This document shows, in pieces, positions 33,460 to 43,548 of a stretch of 64,000 nt of DNA; position 1 is the stretch's first letter; every line of letters begins with the position of its first letter. This DNA is from Candidatus Kuenenia stuttgartensis (GTDB lineage: Bacteria; Planctomycetota; Planctomycetia; Pirellulales; UBA1268), in NCBI GenBank assembly GCA_945891385.1, contig CAMDDJ010000006.1:1-64000 (forward strand). The letters are read 5' to 3'. A model generated the notes under the pieces. That model ran no database searches. It was not told the origin of the DNA and saw nothing but the letters and a program-made list of their open reading frames with translations. The position numbers were made by a program, and so were the translations under genes.

Positions 33460-34887
33460 ATGCCGTCAGCCCGTCTGCCCGCCACGCTCGCCGACCTTCA
33501 AGCCTCTGGCTGGACGAGCCGGTCCGTCAAAGACGAGGTGCGGGAGAACTTCCTCCGGATGCTCCAGTCGGGCGAGGAACTCTTTCCCGGGATCGTAGGC
33601 TACGACGACACGGTGATCCCGGAGATCAACATCGCCCTGATCGCCGGCCACGACATGCTGTTCCTTGGCGAAAAAGGCCAGGCCAAGAGCCGGCTGATGC
33701 GGCTGCTCGTCCGGTTTCTCGACGATGCGATTCCCTACCTCGACGATCCCGCGATCCCGCTCCACGACGACCCGCTCGCGCCCATCACCTCGGCGGGCCG
33801 ACGGTTGGTGGCGACGCGGGATCCGGCCGACGTGCCGATCGCCTGGTGGCCTCGGGCCGAACGCTACGCCGAGCGGCTCGCGCCCGGCACGAAGTTCGCC
33901 GACATCATCGGTGAGATCGATCCCGCCAAACTGGCCGGCGGCACGAGCATGGCCAGTGAGGAGGCGCTCCACCTCGGATTGATCCCCCGGCTGCATCGCG
34001 GGATTTTCGCGATGAACGAGCTGCCCGAGCTCGACGAGCTCGTTCAGGTGGGGATGTTCAACATCCTCGAGGAGCGAGACGTGCAGATCCGGGGCTATCC
34101 GGTGAAGTTCGACATCGACGTGATGCTGCTCTTCTCGGCGAATCCCTCGACCTACAACCGCTCCGGCAAGGTGATCCCCCAGCTCAAGGACCGGATCGGG
34201 GCGGTGATCCACACCCACTATCCCCGCGACCGGGAACTGGGCATCGCCGTCGCCGAACAGGAAGCCGGAATCGATCCGGGCGGGGCATGGCCGGTGGTGG
34301 TGCCGCACTTCATGAAGCAACTGATCGAGGAGATCACGATCGCGGCCCGGAAGAGCAAGCACATCGACCAACAGTCGGGTGTCTCGGCCCGGTTTTCGAT
34401 CGCGAATTACGAGACGATGATCGCCAGCGCCCGGCAGCGGGGCGTGCGGCTCGGTGAGCGGCCGGCGGTGCCGCGAATCAGCGACCTCGGCCATCTCTAT
34501 GCGTCGAGCCTCGGCAAGCTCGAACTCGATCTGATGGGGAGCCATCAGATGACAGAGCGGCAGGTGCTCGACGCCGTGATCGCCGAGGCGATCGCCACCG
34601 TCTTCGAGGAATACGTCGAGGCCCACGGGCTTGACGAGATCGCGCGGGTGTTTGGCGAGGGGGTGAAGATCGAAGTGGGCGATCTGGTGCCGAGCCAGGC
34701 CTACGAAGACCTCGTGGCCGACGTTCCGGCGGTCTGGGAGCGGGCCTTCGAGGTCAACGCGGCGCGAGATGCTGCGGTGCGGGCGTCCTGCATCGAGTTC
34801 ATTTTGGCCGGGCTGTATGCCACCGAACGGATCTCCCGGATCCAGACCCGCGGCAAGACCGTGTACGACACAGGCGGCTGGAGGTGA
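33460..34887 (+). CDS. MoxR/ChlI-like AAA+ ATPase
   Basis: 475-residue ATPase of the MoxR/magnesium-chelatase clade. Walker A is [11 protein letters not shown] (MoxR-style GxxGxAKS); a long insert follows (residues ~90-160); then the sensor region [20 protein letters not shown] and [16 protein letters not shown]. The ATG at 33460 is chosen because the core starts soon after; the upstream open frame lies in repeat copy B. The stop sits inside the GGAGGTGAG ribosome site of the next gene, encoding a VWA protein. MoxR-VWA pairs act as chaperones inserting cofactors or remodelling complexes; the client here is unknown. Confidence 0.88.
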   Translation: MPSARLPATLADLQASGWTSRSVKDEVRENFLRMLQSGEELFPGIVGYDDTVIPEINIALIAGHDMLFLGEKGQAKSRLMRLLVRFLDDAIPYLDDPAIPLHDDPLAPITSAGRRLVATRDPADVPIAWWPRAERYAERLAPGTKFADIIGEIDPAKLAGGTSMASEEALHLGLIPRLHRGIFAMNELPELDELVQVGMFNILEERDVQIRGYPVKFDIDVMLLFSANPSTYNRSGKVIPQLKDRIGAVIHTHYPRDRELGIAVAEQEAGIDPGGAWPVVVPHFMKQLIEEITIAARKSKHIDQQSGVSARFSIANYETMIASARQRGVRLGERPAVPRISDLGHLYASSLGKLELDLMGSHQMTERQVLDAVIAEAIATVFEEYVEAHGLDEIARVFGEGVKIEVGDLVPSQAYEDLVADVPAVWERAFEVNAARDAAVRASCIEFILAGLYATERISRIQTRGKTVYDTGGWR

Positions 34888-34890
34888 GCC

Positions 34891-36609
34891 ATGCCAAACC
34901 GCGACACGCTGGGCGGGGTCGTCCACACCTACCAGCGGTACGACCCGGTCGCCGTGCCGCCACCGCGGTCGCCGATGGCCGACCTCGTGTCGGCGGCCAT
35001 GGAGCATCTGCTCGAGTTCGGTGACCTCGACAGTCTGGAGTTGACGCCCGAACAGCTCGCCGATGCGATCGTGCTCACGCCCGATCAGATCCGTGGCCTC
35101 GGTCCGTCGCTCGAATCGATCAAACGGAAGCTCGAGGAACTTCGCCGGCAGATCCTGGAACGATACGAGGCGGAAACCGTCCGGAAGCAGGCGCGGAGCG
35201 AATTCCAGCGGGCAGCCGCCCAGGCTCGCCCGCCGATCCGGCATCGCGAGGCCTTCGATCGCGCGGTTCGCGAGGAGCAACTCAAGCGGCTCGAGCGGCT
35301 CTGGTATGCCCAAGGCGACGATCGGTCGCCCTTTGCCGCAGATCTCGTCAAGCTTGCCGACCGGTTGGGAGCGGTCTACCAGCTCGACGAACTCGCGACG
35401 AAGTGGACCTTCACCGGCAGGGAACGGCTGTCCGTCAAGGAGGCCTTGGCGGTCAAGGAACGGCTCGAGGAGATCGAGCGGCTGCTCGCCCAGCTCGAAG
35501 AGGCCCGGAAAAACGCCCGGGTCGCCCTGATCGACCTCGAATCACTCGCCGAGTTTGTCGAGGGGAGTGACCTCGACGAACTCGACCGGCTACGGCAGCA
35601 GGTGCAGGAGGCGATCGAACAGGCCGCGGCGCGGCAGGGGCTCGAGCAGGGGAAGAACGGCCTCGAACTCTCCCCCAAGGCGATGCGGACCTTCCAAGGC
35701 AAACTCTTGGAGACGATTTTCGGGGAGCTTCAGGCCTCCAGAACCGGTCGGCACGACGTCGGCGTGACGGGCGACGGCGCCGTGGAACTCGTGCCCACGC
35801 GGCCCTATGAGTTCGGTGATTCGGTAGCCCACATGGACATCCCGGGATCGCTCGTCAACGCCATGCTCCGCCAGGCGGCCGCCGGGGCGGCCGGTGGCCG
35901 GCTCCGGCTCGATGCCCGTGACATCGAGGTGCACGCGACCCGGAACACGCCGAAGTGTGCCACGACCGTCGTGCTCGACATGAGCGGCTCGATGCGCTAT
36001 GGCAGCCTGTATGTGCACGTCAAGAAGATGGCCCTTGCCCTTCAGGGCCTCGTGCACCGGGAATACCCGGGCGATTCGCTGCAGTTCATCGAGATGGCGT
36101 CGTTCGCGAAGCCACGAGCGGCCGGCGAGATCGTAAAGCTCCTCCCCAAGCCAGTCACGATCTTCGATGCCGTCGTGCGGCTGCGGGCCGACATGGCCGA
36201 CCCGCGGATCAGCGAGAGCGACGTGCCGCCCCACTTCACAAACATCCAACACGCCCTCTGCCTCTCCCGCCAGTTCCTGGCCCGGCAGGACACGCCCAAT
36301 CGTCAGGTGATCTTGATCACCGATGGCTTGCCGACGGCCCACTTCGAGGGCAGCGAACTCTATCTCCTCTACCCGCCCCACCGGCGTACCGAAGAGGCCA
36401 CGCTCCGCGAGGCCGAGGCGTGTCGGCGGGAAGGCATTACGATCAATACCTTTCTGATCGCCGGCTGGTCGCAGACCACCGCCGACATTCAATTCGCCTA
36501 CCGGCTCGCGGAGACGGCCAAGGGACGGGTGGCGTTCGCCGCCGCGGGAGACCTGGGCCGATTCGTGGTCTGGGACTATCTGGCCCGCCGCAGGTCGATC
36601 ATCGGCTGA
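34891..36609 (+). CDS. VWA-domain protein partner of the AAA+ ATPase
   Basis: 572-residue protein. The first ~280 residues are charged and largely helical with coiled-coil character (ALAVKERLEEIERLLAQLEE, LDRLRQQVQEAIEQAA). The C-terminal von Willebrand A domain begins near 350 with a complete MIDAS motif VLDMSGSMRYGS, followed by LITDGLPTAHFEG. Three bases separate it from the ATPase gene, with a strong GGAGGTGAG site. Expected to be the substrate-binding partner of the ATPase. Its 3' end overlaps the convergent exoprotein gene by 11 bases. Confidence 0.88.
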   Translation: MPNRDTLGGVVHTYQRYDPVAVPPPRSPMADLVSAAMEHLLEFGDLDSLELTPEQLADAIVLTPDQIRGLGPSLESIKRKLEELRRQILERYEAETVRKQARSEFQRAAAQARPPIRHREAFDRAVREEQLKRLERLWYAQGDDRSPFAADLVKLADRLGAVYQLDELATKWTFTGRERLSVKEALAVKERLEEIERLLAQLEEARKNARVALIDLESLAEFVEGSDLDELDRLRQQVQEAIEQAAARQGLEQGKNGLELSPKAMRTFQGKLLETIFGELQASRTGRHDVGVTGDGAVELVPTRPYEFGDSVAHMDIPGSLVNAMLRQAAAGAAGGRLRLDARDIEVHATRNTPKCATTVVLDMSGSMRYGSLYVHVKKMALALQGLVHREYPGDSLQFIEMASFAKPRAAGEIVKLLPKPVTIFDAVVRLRADMADPRISESDVPPHFTNIQHALCLSRQFLARQDTPNRQVILITDGLPTAHFEGSELYLLYPPHRRTEEATLREAEACRREGITINTFLIAGWSQTTADIQFAYRLAETAKGRVAFAAAGDLGRFVVWDYLARRRSIIG

Positions 36610-39600
36610 GCCTTCGTGAACGACCACCGCGAGTAAGGGTCCAGCCGGCCGCGACGATTGCCCCCGCGGCCCCTGCCCCGAGCGTCGGCTCGGGCACGAC
36701 GGTCGCGGTCAGGCTGGCAGAGGGAGCGGCGGGCAGGTACCTGCCGCGGCCATAGGCGCCCGCGGTGTTGACGGCGATGAGGTCGAAGACGTTGGTGACC
36801 GCGTCGTAATTGAAATCGCCCGCCTGCCAGGTGCTCGCGGCACCGGTACCGTAGGCTCCGGCGCCGTTCACCGAGACCAGATCGAACACGTCGACGGCGC
36901 CGCTCAGATCGACATCACCAGCGGCGGCATACGACACGGTCGTCGAGCCATCCTGATGGAATCGGTATCCGACGGTGCGGGTGCCGCCGGTGGCGGCGGC
37001 GGCGGTCGAGGTGATTCCCGCCAGCCCGGTCCAACCTCCGCCGGCGCGGCCCGCGACGAGATCGGTCCGGAGCTCAGCGGCCGAGATCCCACCGGCGCCA
37101 ACGACGATCTGCCCGGTCCCAAGGTCGAGCCTGCCGCCGGCGAGCCTCACGCCGGGGCTCCGCACGGCCATTCCGTCGGCCACGCGCAGCGTCGCCCCGC
37201 TTCCGACCGTCACCCGGCTCTGGGCGACGGCCGCAGCGTGGGCCAGCTCGAGCACACCGGCGGATACGGTCGTGCCGCCGGTGTAGGTGTTGGCCCCAGC
37301 CAGGGTGAGCGTGCCGGTGCCCGTCTTCACGAGTCCGCCGTCGAGGCCTGTGACCCCAGCATCGTGCAGCAGCGGCAGCGAGATCCGAATCGCCTGCCCG
37401 GCATCGTCGATCCGCACGCCGCCAGCCTGGACGGTACCTGAGAGTCCGGTGAACGCCGGCAGAAACGCCGGATTGGCCGCCGTGCCACCGTACCGCAGCA
37501 GGCCTCCGTTGAATTCGATTTCCGAGGTCTGCGTCGCGGACACCGACGTCTTCAGAAACCCGCCGACCGTGGCCGTGCCACCATCGAGGTTGAGTTCGCT
37601 GAAGGACGTTGCCGAGGAGGTCGAGAGCAGGTCGAGGGCGGCGGCTCCCGTCGACAGTTCGGCGCTATCCCGCACCGTGATCAGACCCGACGGCATCGCC
37701 TTGGTGCCTCCCAGCGAGAAACCGCCGACGTTGAACCGGGCGTTGTCCCGGAGCGTGAGGCTGACCGAGTTGTTGCGGCCTACCGCCGCGCCACGCCCGC
37801 CGCTGACCGAGCCGTCGCCCGCCACGATCAGATTGCCCTCGCTGAGGTAGAAACCGTAGTCGGCCGTGATGCTGCCGGTGACCGTCAGCGTTGCGTCGGC
37901 CCCGGTCGTGCGCAGCCGGACCTGGCGCGAACCGATGCCGGCGAGGCTGCCGGCCAGGGTGGCCGCGGCATTGGCATCAGGCACATCGAGCACCTCGAAC
38001 GAATAGTCGGTGGTCATCGGATTCGAGAGGGTCACACCGTTGGCCAGGTGGACCATGCCGCCAGCCGATGCGATCCGAATCGGGCCGGTGCCGGCGGCCG
38101 CCGAGTTGGTGAGCCGAAGCACGCCATCGAGGACCGTTCCCCCGGAAAAGGCATTCGCGGCCAAGAGTGTGAGCTGACCGGCGCCTGTCTTCACCAGGCC
38201 TCCCGAGCCAACGAGCCGACCGGAATAGACGATGTCCAAGCCGCCCGTCGCGAGCGTGCACTCGGCACCGGTGAGCGTGGCCGGAAGGGTGATGGCGCCG
38301 CCCACCGTCGGCCTCAGCGTGCCCCCGTTCCAGGCGAACGTCACGGCGCTGCCCGCGACCGTGATCGGACCGGTCTGGAGGTTGCCCCCACCCGAGAGCA
38401 CGAGCGACGCTGCCTGGCCGGGGGATCCAAGCTGCAGCCTCCCGAAGCTGGCCGTGCCGCCGTTGACCAGTAGGGTTCCCCGGTTGATCTTCGCGGTGTC
38501 GAAGACATCGAGCGTGCCGTCGGTCACCTGCACGCCGCCGGCAACCTCCAGCCGCCGGGCGAAACCGTGTCCGCCTGCCGGCAGGCTCACGGTGCCGTTC
38601 ACGGAGACGTCGTCGGCCAGGCTGGGCATCGGGCCATTCCAGGTGCCGGCGGCCTCCCAGACCCCGCCCGTGGACGCGACCGCGGTCCCCACCGCCCCCA
38701 ACTCGTTGACATAGTCCTCGAGCCAGGTGTAGCCGGCTGGCGTCAGGCCCTTCCAATCGCTGCCACTCGCGGGATTCAGGCCGTGGGCGAGTTCCCAGGC
38801 GTCGGCGATGCCGTCGTTGTCGGCGTCAGGCAGCCGGCCGCGAGGCTGAAGGTATTGGGGGTTCGTGCCGTAGCTCGGAAACAGATCGGTCTCCCGTTGG
38901 ATCACACCGCCGAGGGTGCCGTAACTGGCGATTTCCTGCATGATGCGGGCATCGACCACGTCTCGCACGATCGACAGCCCGGCATGTTCCATCACGTAGG
39001 TTACCGCGGTGGCCGCCGGCATGGCCGATGTCGTCGGAAAGGCGTGCGGGCTGGTCATGACGGTCGCACCCGGGTAGCTCGTCACCCGGGTGCCGTCGAG
39101 CACACCGTCCCGGTCGGGGTCGACCCAGTTGTCGGCGGCGTAGATGCGAAAGTTCGCCGTGCCGCCGGTGAACGGGCTGCCGCCGTTGATCGGGCCTTCG
39201 ATGAAGTAATTCCCGATCACGTTGGCGTTGGAATTCATCGAGGTGGTGTCGCCCATGATGTAGGCGGCTGTCTCCCAGCCGTAGACCACGTTGTTGATGA
39301 ACTCGTTGTCGCCCCGAACCTTGGGGTTGCGGGTGACGTTGTCGGCGAACAGGCTGCGAATCACGCTGAACCGGCCTCCTTGCGGCAGCGTCATCAGGCC
39401 ACCGGCAGAGTGGCCGAGGCGATCCTGCCCCTGGGCGATGATCGAATCCTGGATGGTGATCCGGTCGATCGCGTTGCCCTTGCCGTCCCAATTCAGGGAA
39501 AACGTCTCGTCGACACCCCAGGTGACCGACATGTGGTCGAACATCATGTTGGCACCGTTGGCCACGGTGACCGCGTCCTCGCGGTAACCCGCCTGCCCCT

Positions 39601-40000
39601 TGTGCACCCCGAGGTACCGGGTGATGGAATTGTTGGCCCCCGAGTAGCTCACACGATTGCCGTAGACCACGAAGTTACCCGGTGCGGTCTGGCCGGCGAT
39701 CGTCACGTTGCTGGCGACCACGATCGCCGGATCGGTGGGCGCGAGCGTGACGATCCCGCCGACATCGAACACCACGAACCGATTCGGCTGGCTGACCGCG
39801 TCGCGAAACGAGCCGGCCCCACTCGGATTGAGATTGGTGACATGGTAGACGGTGGCGGTCGCCAGGTTCGTCCGGGCCCCGGTGGCAAATCGGCCGAAGC
39901 CCTCGGCACCCGGAAAGGCCAGGGTCTGGGCCCCGGCCGCCTGGCACCAGCAAGCCGCCAACGCGACGACCAGGGATCCCCGCAGATGCAACGCCCTCAA
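36599..40000 (-). CDS. Pectate-lyase-like exoprotein with autotransporter-type repeats, dockerin-like segment and PEP-CTERM tail
   Basis: 1133-residue secreted protein. Signal peptide ([16 protein letters not shown]), then a right-handed beta-helix like bacterial pectate lyases ([49 protein letters not shown]) to about 380. A calcium-type [19 protein letters not shown] follows. Two autotransporter-associated strand repeats are visible ([19 protein letters not shown] near 600, [19 protein letters not shown] near 890). Residues ~1025-1085 hold a dockerin-like pair ([19 protein letters not shown] and [18 protein letters not shown]). The end is VVPEPT, a hydrophobic span and [10 protein letters not shown], the PEP-CTERM exosortase signal. 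Start is TTG at 40000 with GGGGAG six bases upstream. Pectate specificity is uncertain. Confidence 0.88.
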   Translation of the reverse strand: MRALHLRGSLVVALAACWCQAAGAQTLAFPGAEGFGRFATGARTNLATATVYHVTNLNPSGAGSFRDAVSQPNRFVVFDVGGIVTLAPTDPAIVVASNVTIAGQTAPGNFVVYGNRVSYSGANNSITRYLGVHKGQAGYREDAVTVANGANMMFDHMSVTWGVDETFSLNWDGKGNAIDRITIQDSIIAQGQDRLGHSAGGLMTLPQGGRFSVIRSLFADNVTRNPKVRGDNEFINNVVYGWETAAYIMGDTTSMNSNANVIGNYFIEGPINGGSPFTGGTANFRIYAADNWVDPDRDGVLDGTRVTSYPGATVMTSPHAFPTTSAMPAATAVTYVMEHAGLSIVRDVVDARIMQEIASYGTLGGVIQRETDLFPSYGTNPQYLQPRGRLPDADNDGIADAWELAHGLNPASGSDWKGLTPAGYTWLEDYVNELGAVGTAVASTGGVWEAAGTWNGPMPSLADDVSVNGTVSLPAGGHGFARRLEVAGGVQVTDGTLDVFDTAKINRGTLLVNGGTASFGRLQLGSPGQAASLVLSGGGNLQTGPITVAGSAVTFAWNGGTLRPTVGGAITLPATLTGAECTLATGGLDIVYSGRLVGSGGLVKTGAGQLTLLAANAFSGGTVLDGVLRLTNSAAAGTGPIRIASAGGMVHLANGVTLSNPMTTDYSFEVLDVPDANAAATLAGSLAGIGSRQVRLRTTGADATLTVTGSITADYGFYLSEGNLIVAGDGSVSGGRGAAVGRNNSVSLTLRDNARFNVGGFSLGGTKAMPSGLITVRDSAELSTGAAALDLLSTSSATSFSELNLDGGTATVGGFLKTSVSATQTSEIEFNGGLLRYGGTAANPAFLPAFTGLSGTVQAGGVRIDDAGQAIRISLPLLHDAGVTGLDGGLVKTGTGTLTLAGANTYTGGTTVSAGVLELAHAAAVAQSRVTVGSGATLRVADGMAVRSPGVRLAGGRLDLGTGQIVVGAGGISAAELRTDLVAGRAGGGWTGLAGITSTAAAATGGTRTVGYRFHQDGSTTVSYAAAGDVDLSGAVDVFDLVSVNGAGAYGTGAASTWQAGDFNYDAVTNVFDLIAVNTAGAYGRGRYLPAAPSASLTATVVPEPTLGAGAAGAIVAAGWTLTRGGRSRRLSR

Positions 40001-40109
40001 TGGATACTCCCCGCGGCTTCAGGCTCTACTCTTCCCCAGTGAACCACCCGGCCGCGCCGCCGGCAAGCAACCGTTTGCCGGAGCCGGTCACCGCCCAGGA
40101 GCTCGCAGG

Positions 40110-40754
40110 ATGGAATCGAGGGCTACACACGCTCGGAAAGAGTATGAACGAGGCGCGCTCGACGAGACCACGGCAGACCACGACCCGGTTCGCCAGTTCT
40201 CCCGCTGGTACGACGAGGCCGTGGCGGCGGGGATTTCCGAGCCGGAAGCGATGACGCTCTCGACGGTCGCCGCCGATGGGCGGCCTTCGGCACGAGTCGT
40301 CTTATTGCGCAACTTCGACACGCGTGGCTTTTGCTTCTTCACCAATTACGAGAGCCGCAAGGGCCGGGAACTCAGCGTCAATCCGTGGGCGGCATTGACG
40401 TTTCACTGGGCCGATCTCGAGCGGCAGGTGCGGATCGAAGGCCGTGTTGCCCGAACCTCGGCGGCCGAGTCCGACGCCTACTTCGCCAGCCGCCCGAGCA
40501 GTTCGCGGATCGGCGCCTGGAGCTCGCCTCAGAGCGAGGTAATCGCGGGCCGCGAGGTGCTCGAAGAACTCTTTACCAGGCAGCGTGAGGCCTTTCCCGA
40601 CGACACGCTGATCCCGCGGCCGGAGCATTGGGGTGGCTTCCGCCTCGAGCCCGACCGGATCGAGTTCTGGCAGGGCCGACCAAGCCGACTCCACGACCGG
40701 CTTGTCTATCGCCGTGACAGCGATTGCTGGAAGACTGCACGGCTGGCTCCGTGA
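40110..40754 (+). CDS. pdxH: Pyridoxamine/pyridoxine 5'-phosphate oxidase
   Basis: FMN enzyme making pyridoxal 5'-phosphate in vitamin B6 salvage and synthesis. The 214-residue protein follows the PdxH pattern: [46 protein letters not shown] with FMN-binding Arg, [51 protein letters not shown] and the C-terminal [11 protein letters not shown]...WKTARLAP. The ATG at 40110 has AGGAG eight bases upstream. Divergent from the exoprotein gene, with 109 bases between starts. Confidence 0.95.
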   Translation: MESRATHARKEYERGALDETTADHDPVRQFSRWYDEAVAAGISEPEAMTLSTVAADGRPSARVVLLRNFDTRGFCFFTNYESRKGRELSVNPWAALTFHWADLERQVRIEGRVARTSAAESDAYFASRPSSSRIGAWSSPQSEVIAGREVLEELFTRQREAFPDDTLIPRPEHWGGFRLEPDRIEFWQGRPSRLHDRLVYRRDSDCWKTARLAP

Positions 40755-40805
40755 ATCACCCTCAGTGGCAGCGCGGCCCGATCGCCTGGGTGCCGGCGGC
40801 ATGCC

Positions 40806-41144
40806 TTACGACCGACGCTCCCTCCAGAGCATGCCGCACGACACGCCGAGGCCCGCGGCGGCGAGCGTGACGAGCGACCACTGCGGCACGATTCGGCCCG
40901 GGGCCGCCGCGTTTCGCTCCACCGCTGTCTCGGCGAGATCGACCGGGGCAAGGCCCGCCCCGCGACGCGCACGCTCCACGGCCGCCTGCTCGCGACCCAA
41001 GAACCGTCCCTCGAGTTGACGCTGCCGCCAATCCCACTTGGGGCCGATCACCGCGAGGCCTAGCAGGGCCATGAACGCGAAGCAGGCCGCCCAAAACCAG
41101 CCGCTATCCGTCAACGGGGGCTTGGGGCCCGAAGTAGCCGTCAT
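40806..41144 (-). CDS. Small two-span membrane protein
   Basis: 112 residues with membrane helices at about 15-33 (GWFWAACFAFMALLGLAVIG) and 88-105 (WSLVTLAAAGLGVSCGML), separated by a basic/acidic loop (DWRQRQLEGRFLGREQAAVE). Family not recognised. Divergent from sufR across a 66-base promoter region; convergent with pdxH. Confidence 0.6.
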   Translation of the reverse strand: MTATSGPKPPLTDSGWFWAACFAFMALLGLAVIGPKWDWRQRQLEGRFLGREQAAVERARRGAGLAPVDLAETAVERNAAAPGRIVPQWSLVTLAAAGLGVSCGMLWRERRS

Positions 41145-41175
41145 GGCGATGCTCCCCGATTTTGCTCACATGAAA

Positions 41176-41204
41176 TTGTCAAAAACCCGGCTCGGCTATA
41201 TAGT
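41176..41204 (+). promoter_or_regulatory. Consensus-like promoter of the suf locus
   Basis: TTGTCA, 17 bases, TATAGT. The -10 ends only six bases before the sufR ATG at 41211, so transcription would start at or next to the start codon, giving a leaderless sufR mRNA. AAGGG lies too close to the ATG for a normal ribosome site. The only textbook-like promoter I found in the window. Confidence 0.6.
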
Positions 41205-41210
41205 AAGGGT

Positions 41211-41873
41211 ATGAGCCGGCCTGAAGAACATCCAGAACCGCGGTCGACGGACTCCGCCGTCATCGAGTTGCTGCGACTGCAACCGGCCCTCGAGGTCGGT
41301 GAACTCGCCACCGGCCTGGGAGTGACGGCGACCGCCGTGCGTCAGCGGCTCGAGCGACTGATGGGAGCCGGACTCGTCGAGCGGGTCACGGTGGCGAAAC
41401 CCCGAGGCAGGCCCTCCCATTCCTACAGCCTCACGGCCGCCGGCAGGCGGGTGGGCGGAGACAACTTCAAGGACCTGGCGGTCGCCCTCTGGCGGGAGGT
41501 ACGCGGTATTCGTGATCCCGCCATCCGCACCGGCCTGCTGGCCCGGATTGGCTCTGCAATGGCCGACCGGTACCGAGACCGGGTCACGGGACAGGCCGCC
41601 GGCGACCGGATGGAGAGTATTGCTGCCGTGCTTCGGGAGCGGGATATCAGCTGCTCCGTGGAGCACTCCCCACTCCCGGTGTTGGTCACCCGTTCCTGCC
41701 CCTTCCCCGACCTTGCCGAGGAAGATCGCGGGATCTGTGCGGCCGAACGACTCATGCTTCAGGAACTGGTCGGGAGTCCCGTCCAGTTGACCGACTGCCG
41801 GCTCGATGGCGGCACCGCCTGCCTGTTCGTGGCCAACACGGACTGCCGCGGGGCTTGCACGCCCGAGGGTTAA
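41211..41873 (+). CDS. sufR: SufR-like Fe-S-sensing transcriptional regulator
   Basis: 220-residue regulator. An N-terminal winged helix-turn-helix (ELATGLGVTATAVRQRLERL, then GRPSHSYSLTAAGRR) is followed by a dimer/effector domain with cysteines spaced C-x12-C-x19-C-x7-C (SCPFPD, GICAAE, TDCRLD, TACLFV), suited to an Fe-S cluster as in SufR repressors. It heads the suf locus on the same strand, so autoregulation and repression of suf genes when clusters are abundant is the likely job. A further CRGAC sits near the end. Confidence 0.88.
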   Translation: MSRPEEHPEPRSTDSAVIELLRLQPALEVGELATGLGVTATAVRQRLERLMGAGLVERVTVAKPRGRPSHSYSLTAAGRRVGGDNFKDLAVALWREVRGIRDPAIRTGLLARIGSAMADRYRDRVTGQAAGDRMESIAAVLRERDISCSVEHSPLPVLVTRSCPFPDLAEEDRGICAAERLMLQELVGSPVQLTDCRLDGGTACLFVANTDCRGACTPEG

Positions 41874-41948
41874 CGCGTCGAATGCCGCACGGTTGATCGA
41901 AAAAACACCCGCTTTACAAGTCTCTCGCCTCATCACCGGAGCCCTTCC

Positions 41949-42599
41949 ATGCCCGTCACCACCCTGCAGCAGCCCACCGTTCCTCATGCCACGGGCGGCC
42001 GCCCGTGGATCGAAGGACGGTTCGAGGAGAACCTGGTACTGACGACGGTCGAACAGGCGATCAACTGGGCGCGGCAGTCGAGCATCTGGCCGATGACATT
42101 CGGACTGGCCTGCTGTGCGATCGAGATGATGGCCGCTGGGGCGAGTCGCTACGACCTCGACCGATTCGGAGCAGGTGCGTTCCGGGCGACGCCCCGCCAG
42201 GCAGACCTGATGATCGTGGCCGGCACCGTCACCTACAAGATGGCCAGCCGGGTGCGACGGCTTTACAACCTGATGCCCGACCCCAAGTTCGTCATCGCCA
42301 TGGGCGCCTGCACCACCGGCGGTGGGCCCTACTTCAAATGGGGCTATCACGTGGTCAAGGGCGTCGATCTCGTGGTGCCGGTCGACGTCTATGTACCTGG
42401 ATGCCCGCCGCGCCCCGAGAGCCTGCTCGAGGGGCTGATGCGGATTCAGGACAAGATCCTCGGCCAGCGAATCGCCAAGCGGAAGGATGGTCTGGGCAAG
42501 ATGGCCGATGAATTGCCGGTGCCGCATCACTCGGGCTACGTCGCACCGGCCGTCGCCGGCGACGACCTGGTATTCGACCATCAGAAACTCACGGGCTGA
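41949..42599 (+). CDS. nuoB: NADH-quinone oxidoreductase subunit B (stray NuoB)
   Basis: 216-residue complex I subunit that holds the terminal [4Fe-4S] cluster N2. The ligands are visible: adjacent cysteines in [11 protein letters not shown], one in [10 protein letters not shown] and one in [10 protein letters not shown]. The rest ([35 protein letters not shown]) is standard NuoB. The C-terminal extension after [11 protein letters not shown] is ~45 residues. What is odd is the location: between sufR and sufC, with no other nuo gene in the window. Confidence 0.93.
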   Translation: MPVTTLQQPTVPHATGGRPWIEGRFEENLVLTTVEQAINWARQSSIWPMTFGLACCAIEMMAAGASRYDLDRFGAGAFRATPRQADLMIVAGTVTYKMASRVRRLYNLMPDPKFVIAMGACTTGGGPYFKWGYHVVKGVDLVVPVDVYVPGCPPRPESLLEGLMRIQDKILGQRIAKRKDGLGKMADELPVPHHSGYVAPAVAGDDLVFDHQKLTG

Positions 42600-42652
42600 G
42601 CCACCACGCCCCTCCCGCCAACCACCCCCACCGATTGCAGGAACCCGCCAGC

Positions 42653-43501
42653 ATGAGCCAGTTGCCCGACCGAATCGTCATCAAAAACCTCCACGTCAGC
42701 GTCGACGGCCAGGAGATTCTGCGCGGGGTCGATCTCGAGATTGGCCGCGGCGAAACCCACGCGCTGATGGGCCCCAACGGCTCAGGCAAGAGCACGCTTG
42801 GGTACGCGATCATGGGCCATCCCGGGTACGACGTGACCGAAGGTTCGATCGAGATCGTCGACGCCGACGGCACCCGTCATGACGTGCTCGCCATGGAACC
42901 CGACGAGCGGGCACGGCAGGGGATCTTCCTTGCGTTCCAGCGGCCCATGGCGATTCCAGGCGTTCGGTTGGCCGAGTTCCTCCGCCACGCGGTCACCAAC
43001 GTCCGTAACCCCGACCGCAAGGAGGGGGAAGACCTGATGCCGATGAAGGAGTTTCGCGGCGAACTCAAGGCGAAGATGGCCGAACTCTCGATCGATTCCG
43101 AGTTTGCCCGGCGGTATGTCAACGACGGGTTCTCGGGCGGCGAAATGAAGCGGGCCGAGATTCTGCAGTTGGCCATGCTCCAGCCACGGTTTGCGATCCT
43201 CGACGAGACCGACAGCGGCCTCGACGCCGACGCCGTCCGCCTGGCAAGTCAGAGCATCGCCCGTATCGGTGGTGACCAGATGGGCATCCTGATCATCACG
43301 CATCATGAGCAGTTGTTGGAGCACAACGTGCCGCTGCGGACGCACGTGATGCTCGGTGGCCGGATCGTCGAGTCAGGCGGGCCGGAACTGGCGGCCGAAC
43401 TGCACAAGCGTGGCTACGAGCGGATCCGAGCGGCCTATCCGGATGCCGCTGCGGCCGAACGGGCGCTCGAGGATTCCAAGGCCGAAGCGGCGACCGCCTG
43501 A
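42653..43501 (+). CDS. sufC: Fe-S cluster assembly ATPase SufC
   Basis: ABC-type ATPase of the SufBCD scaffold. The 282-residue protein has Walker [17 protein letters not shown], the SufC-specific [18 protein letters not shown] signature, Walker [13 protein letters not shown] and H-loop ITHHEQLLE. The ATG at 42653 is chosen over an upstream in-frame start six codons earlier, as it gives the usual N-terminus; a weak AGGA lies 12 bases upstream. The C-terminus is slightly extended ([20 protein letters not shown]). Confidence 0.96.
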   Translation: MSQLPDRIVIKNLHVSVDGQEILRGVDLEIGRGETHALMGPNGSGKSTLGYAIMGHPGYDVTEGSIEIVDADGTRHDVLAMEPDERARQGIFLAFQRPMAIPGVRLAEFLRHAVTNVRNPDRKEGEDLMPMKEFRGELKAKMAELSIDSEFARRYVNDGFSGGEMKRAEILQLAMLQPRFAILDETDSGLDADAVRLASQSIARIGGDQMGILIITHHEQLLEHNVPLRTHVMLGGRIVESGGPELAAELHKRGYERIRAAYPDAAAAERALEDSKAEAATA

Positions 43502-43548
43502 CGGCGGTTCTACCAACACACTCACGATCTGGAACGAAGGAGACCGCG

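Noticed and set aside
31005-33485. Minus-strand open frame of 826 codons over the aminotransferase, deoC and repeat B
   Set aside because: Antisense to two enzymes and the noncoding repeat; an artefact of high GC.
33460-34887. Degenerate, inactive Walker A in the AAA+ ATPase
   Set aside because: GEKGQAKS follows the normal MoxR-type GxxGxAKS pattern, so no loss of function is indicated.
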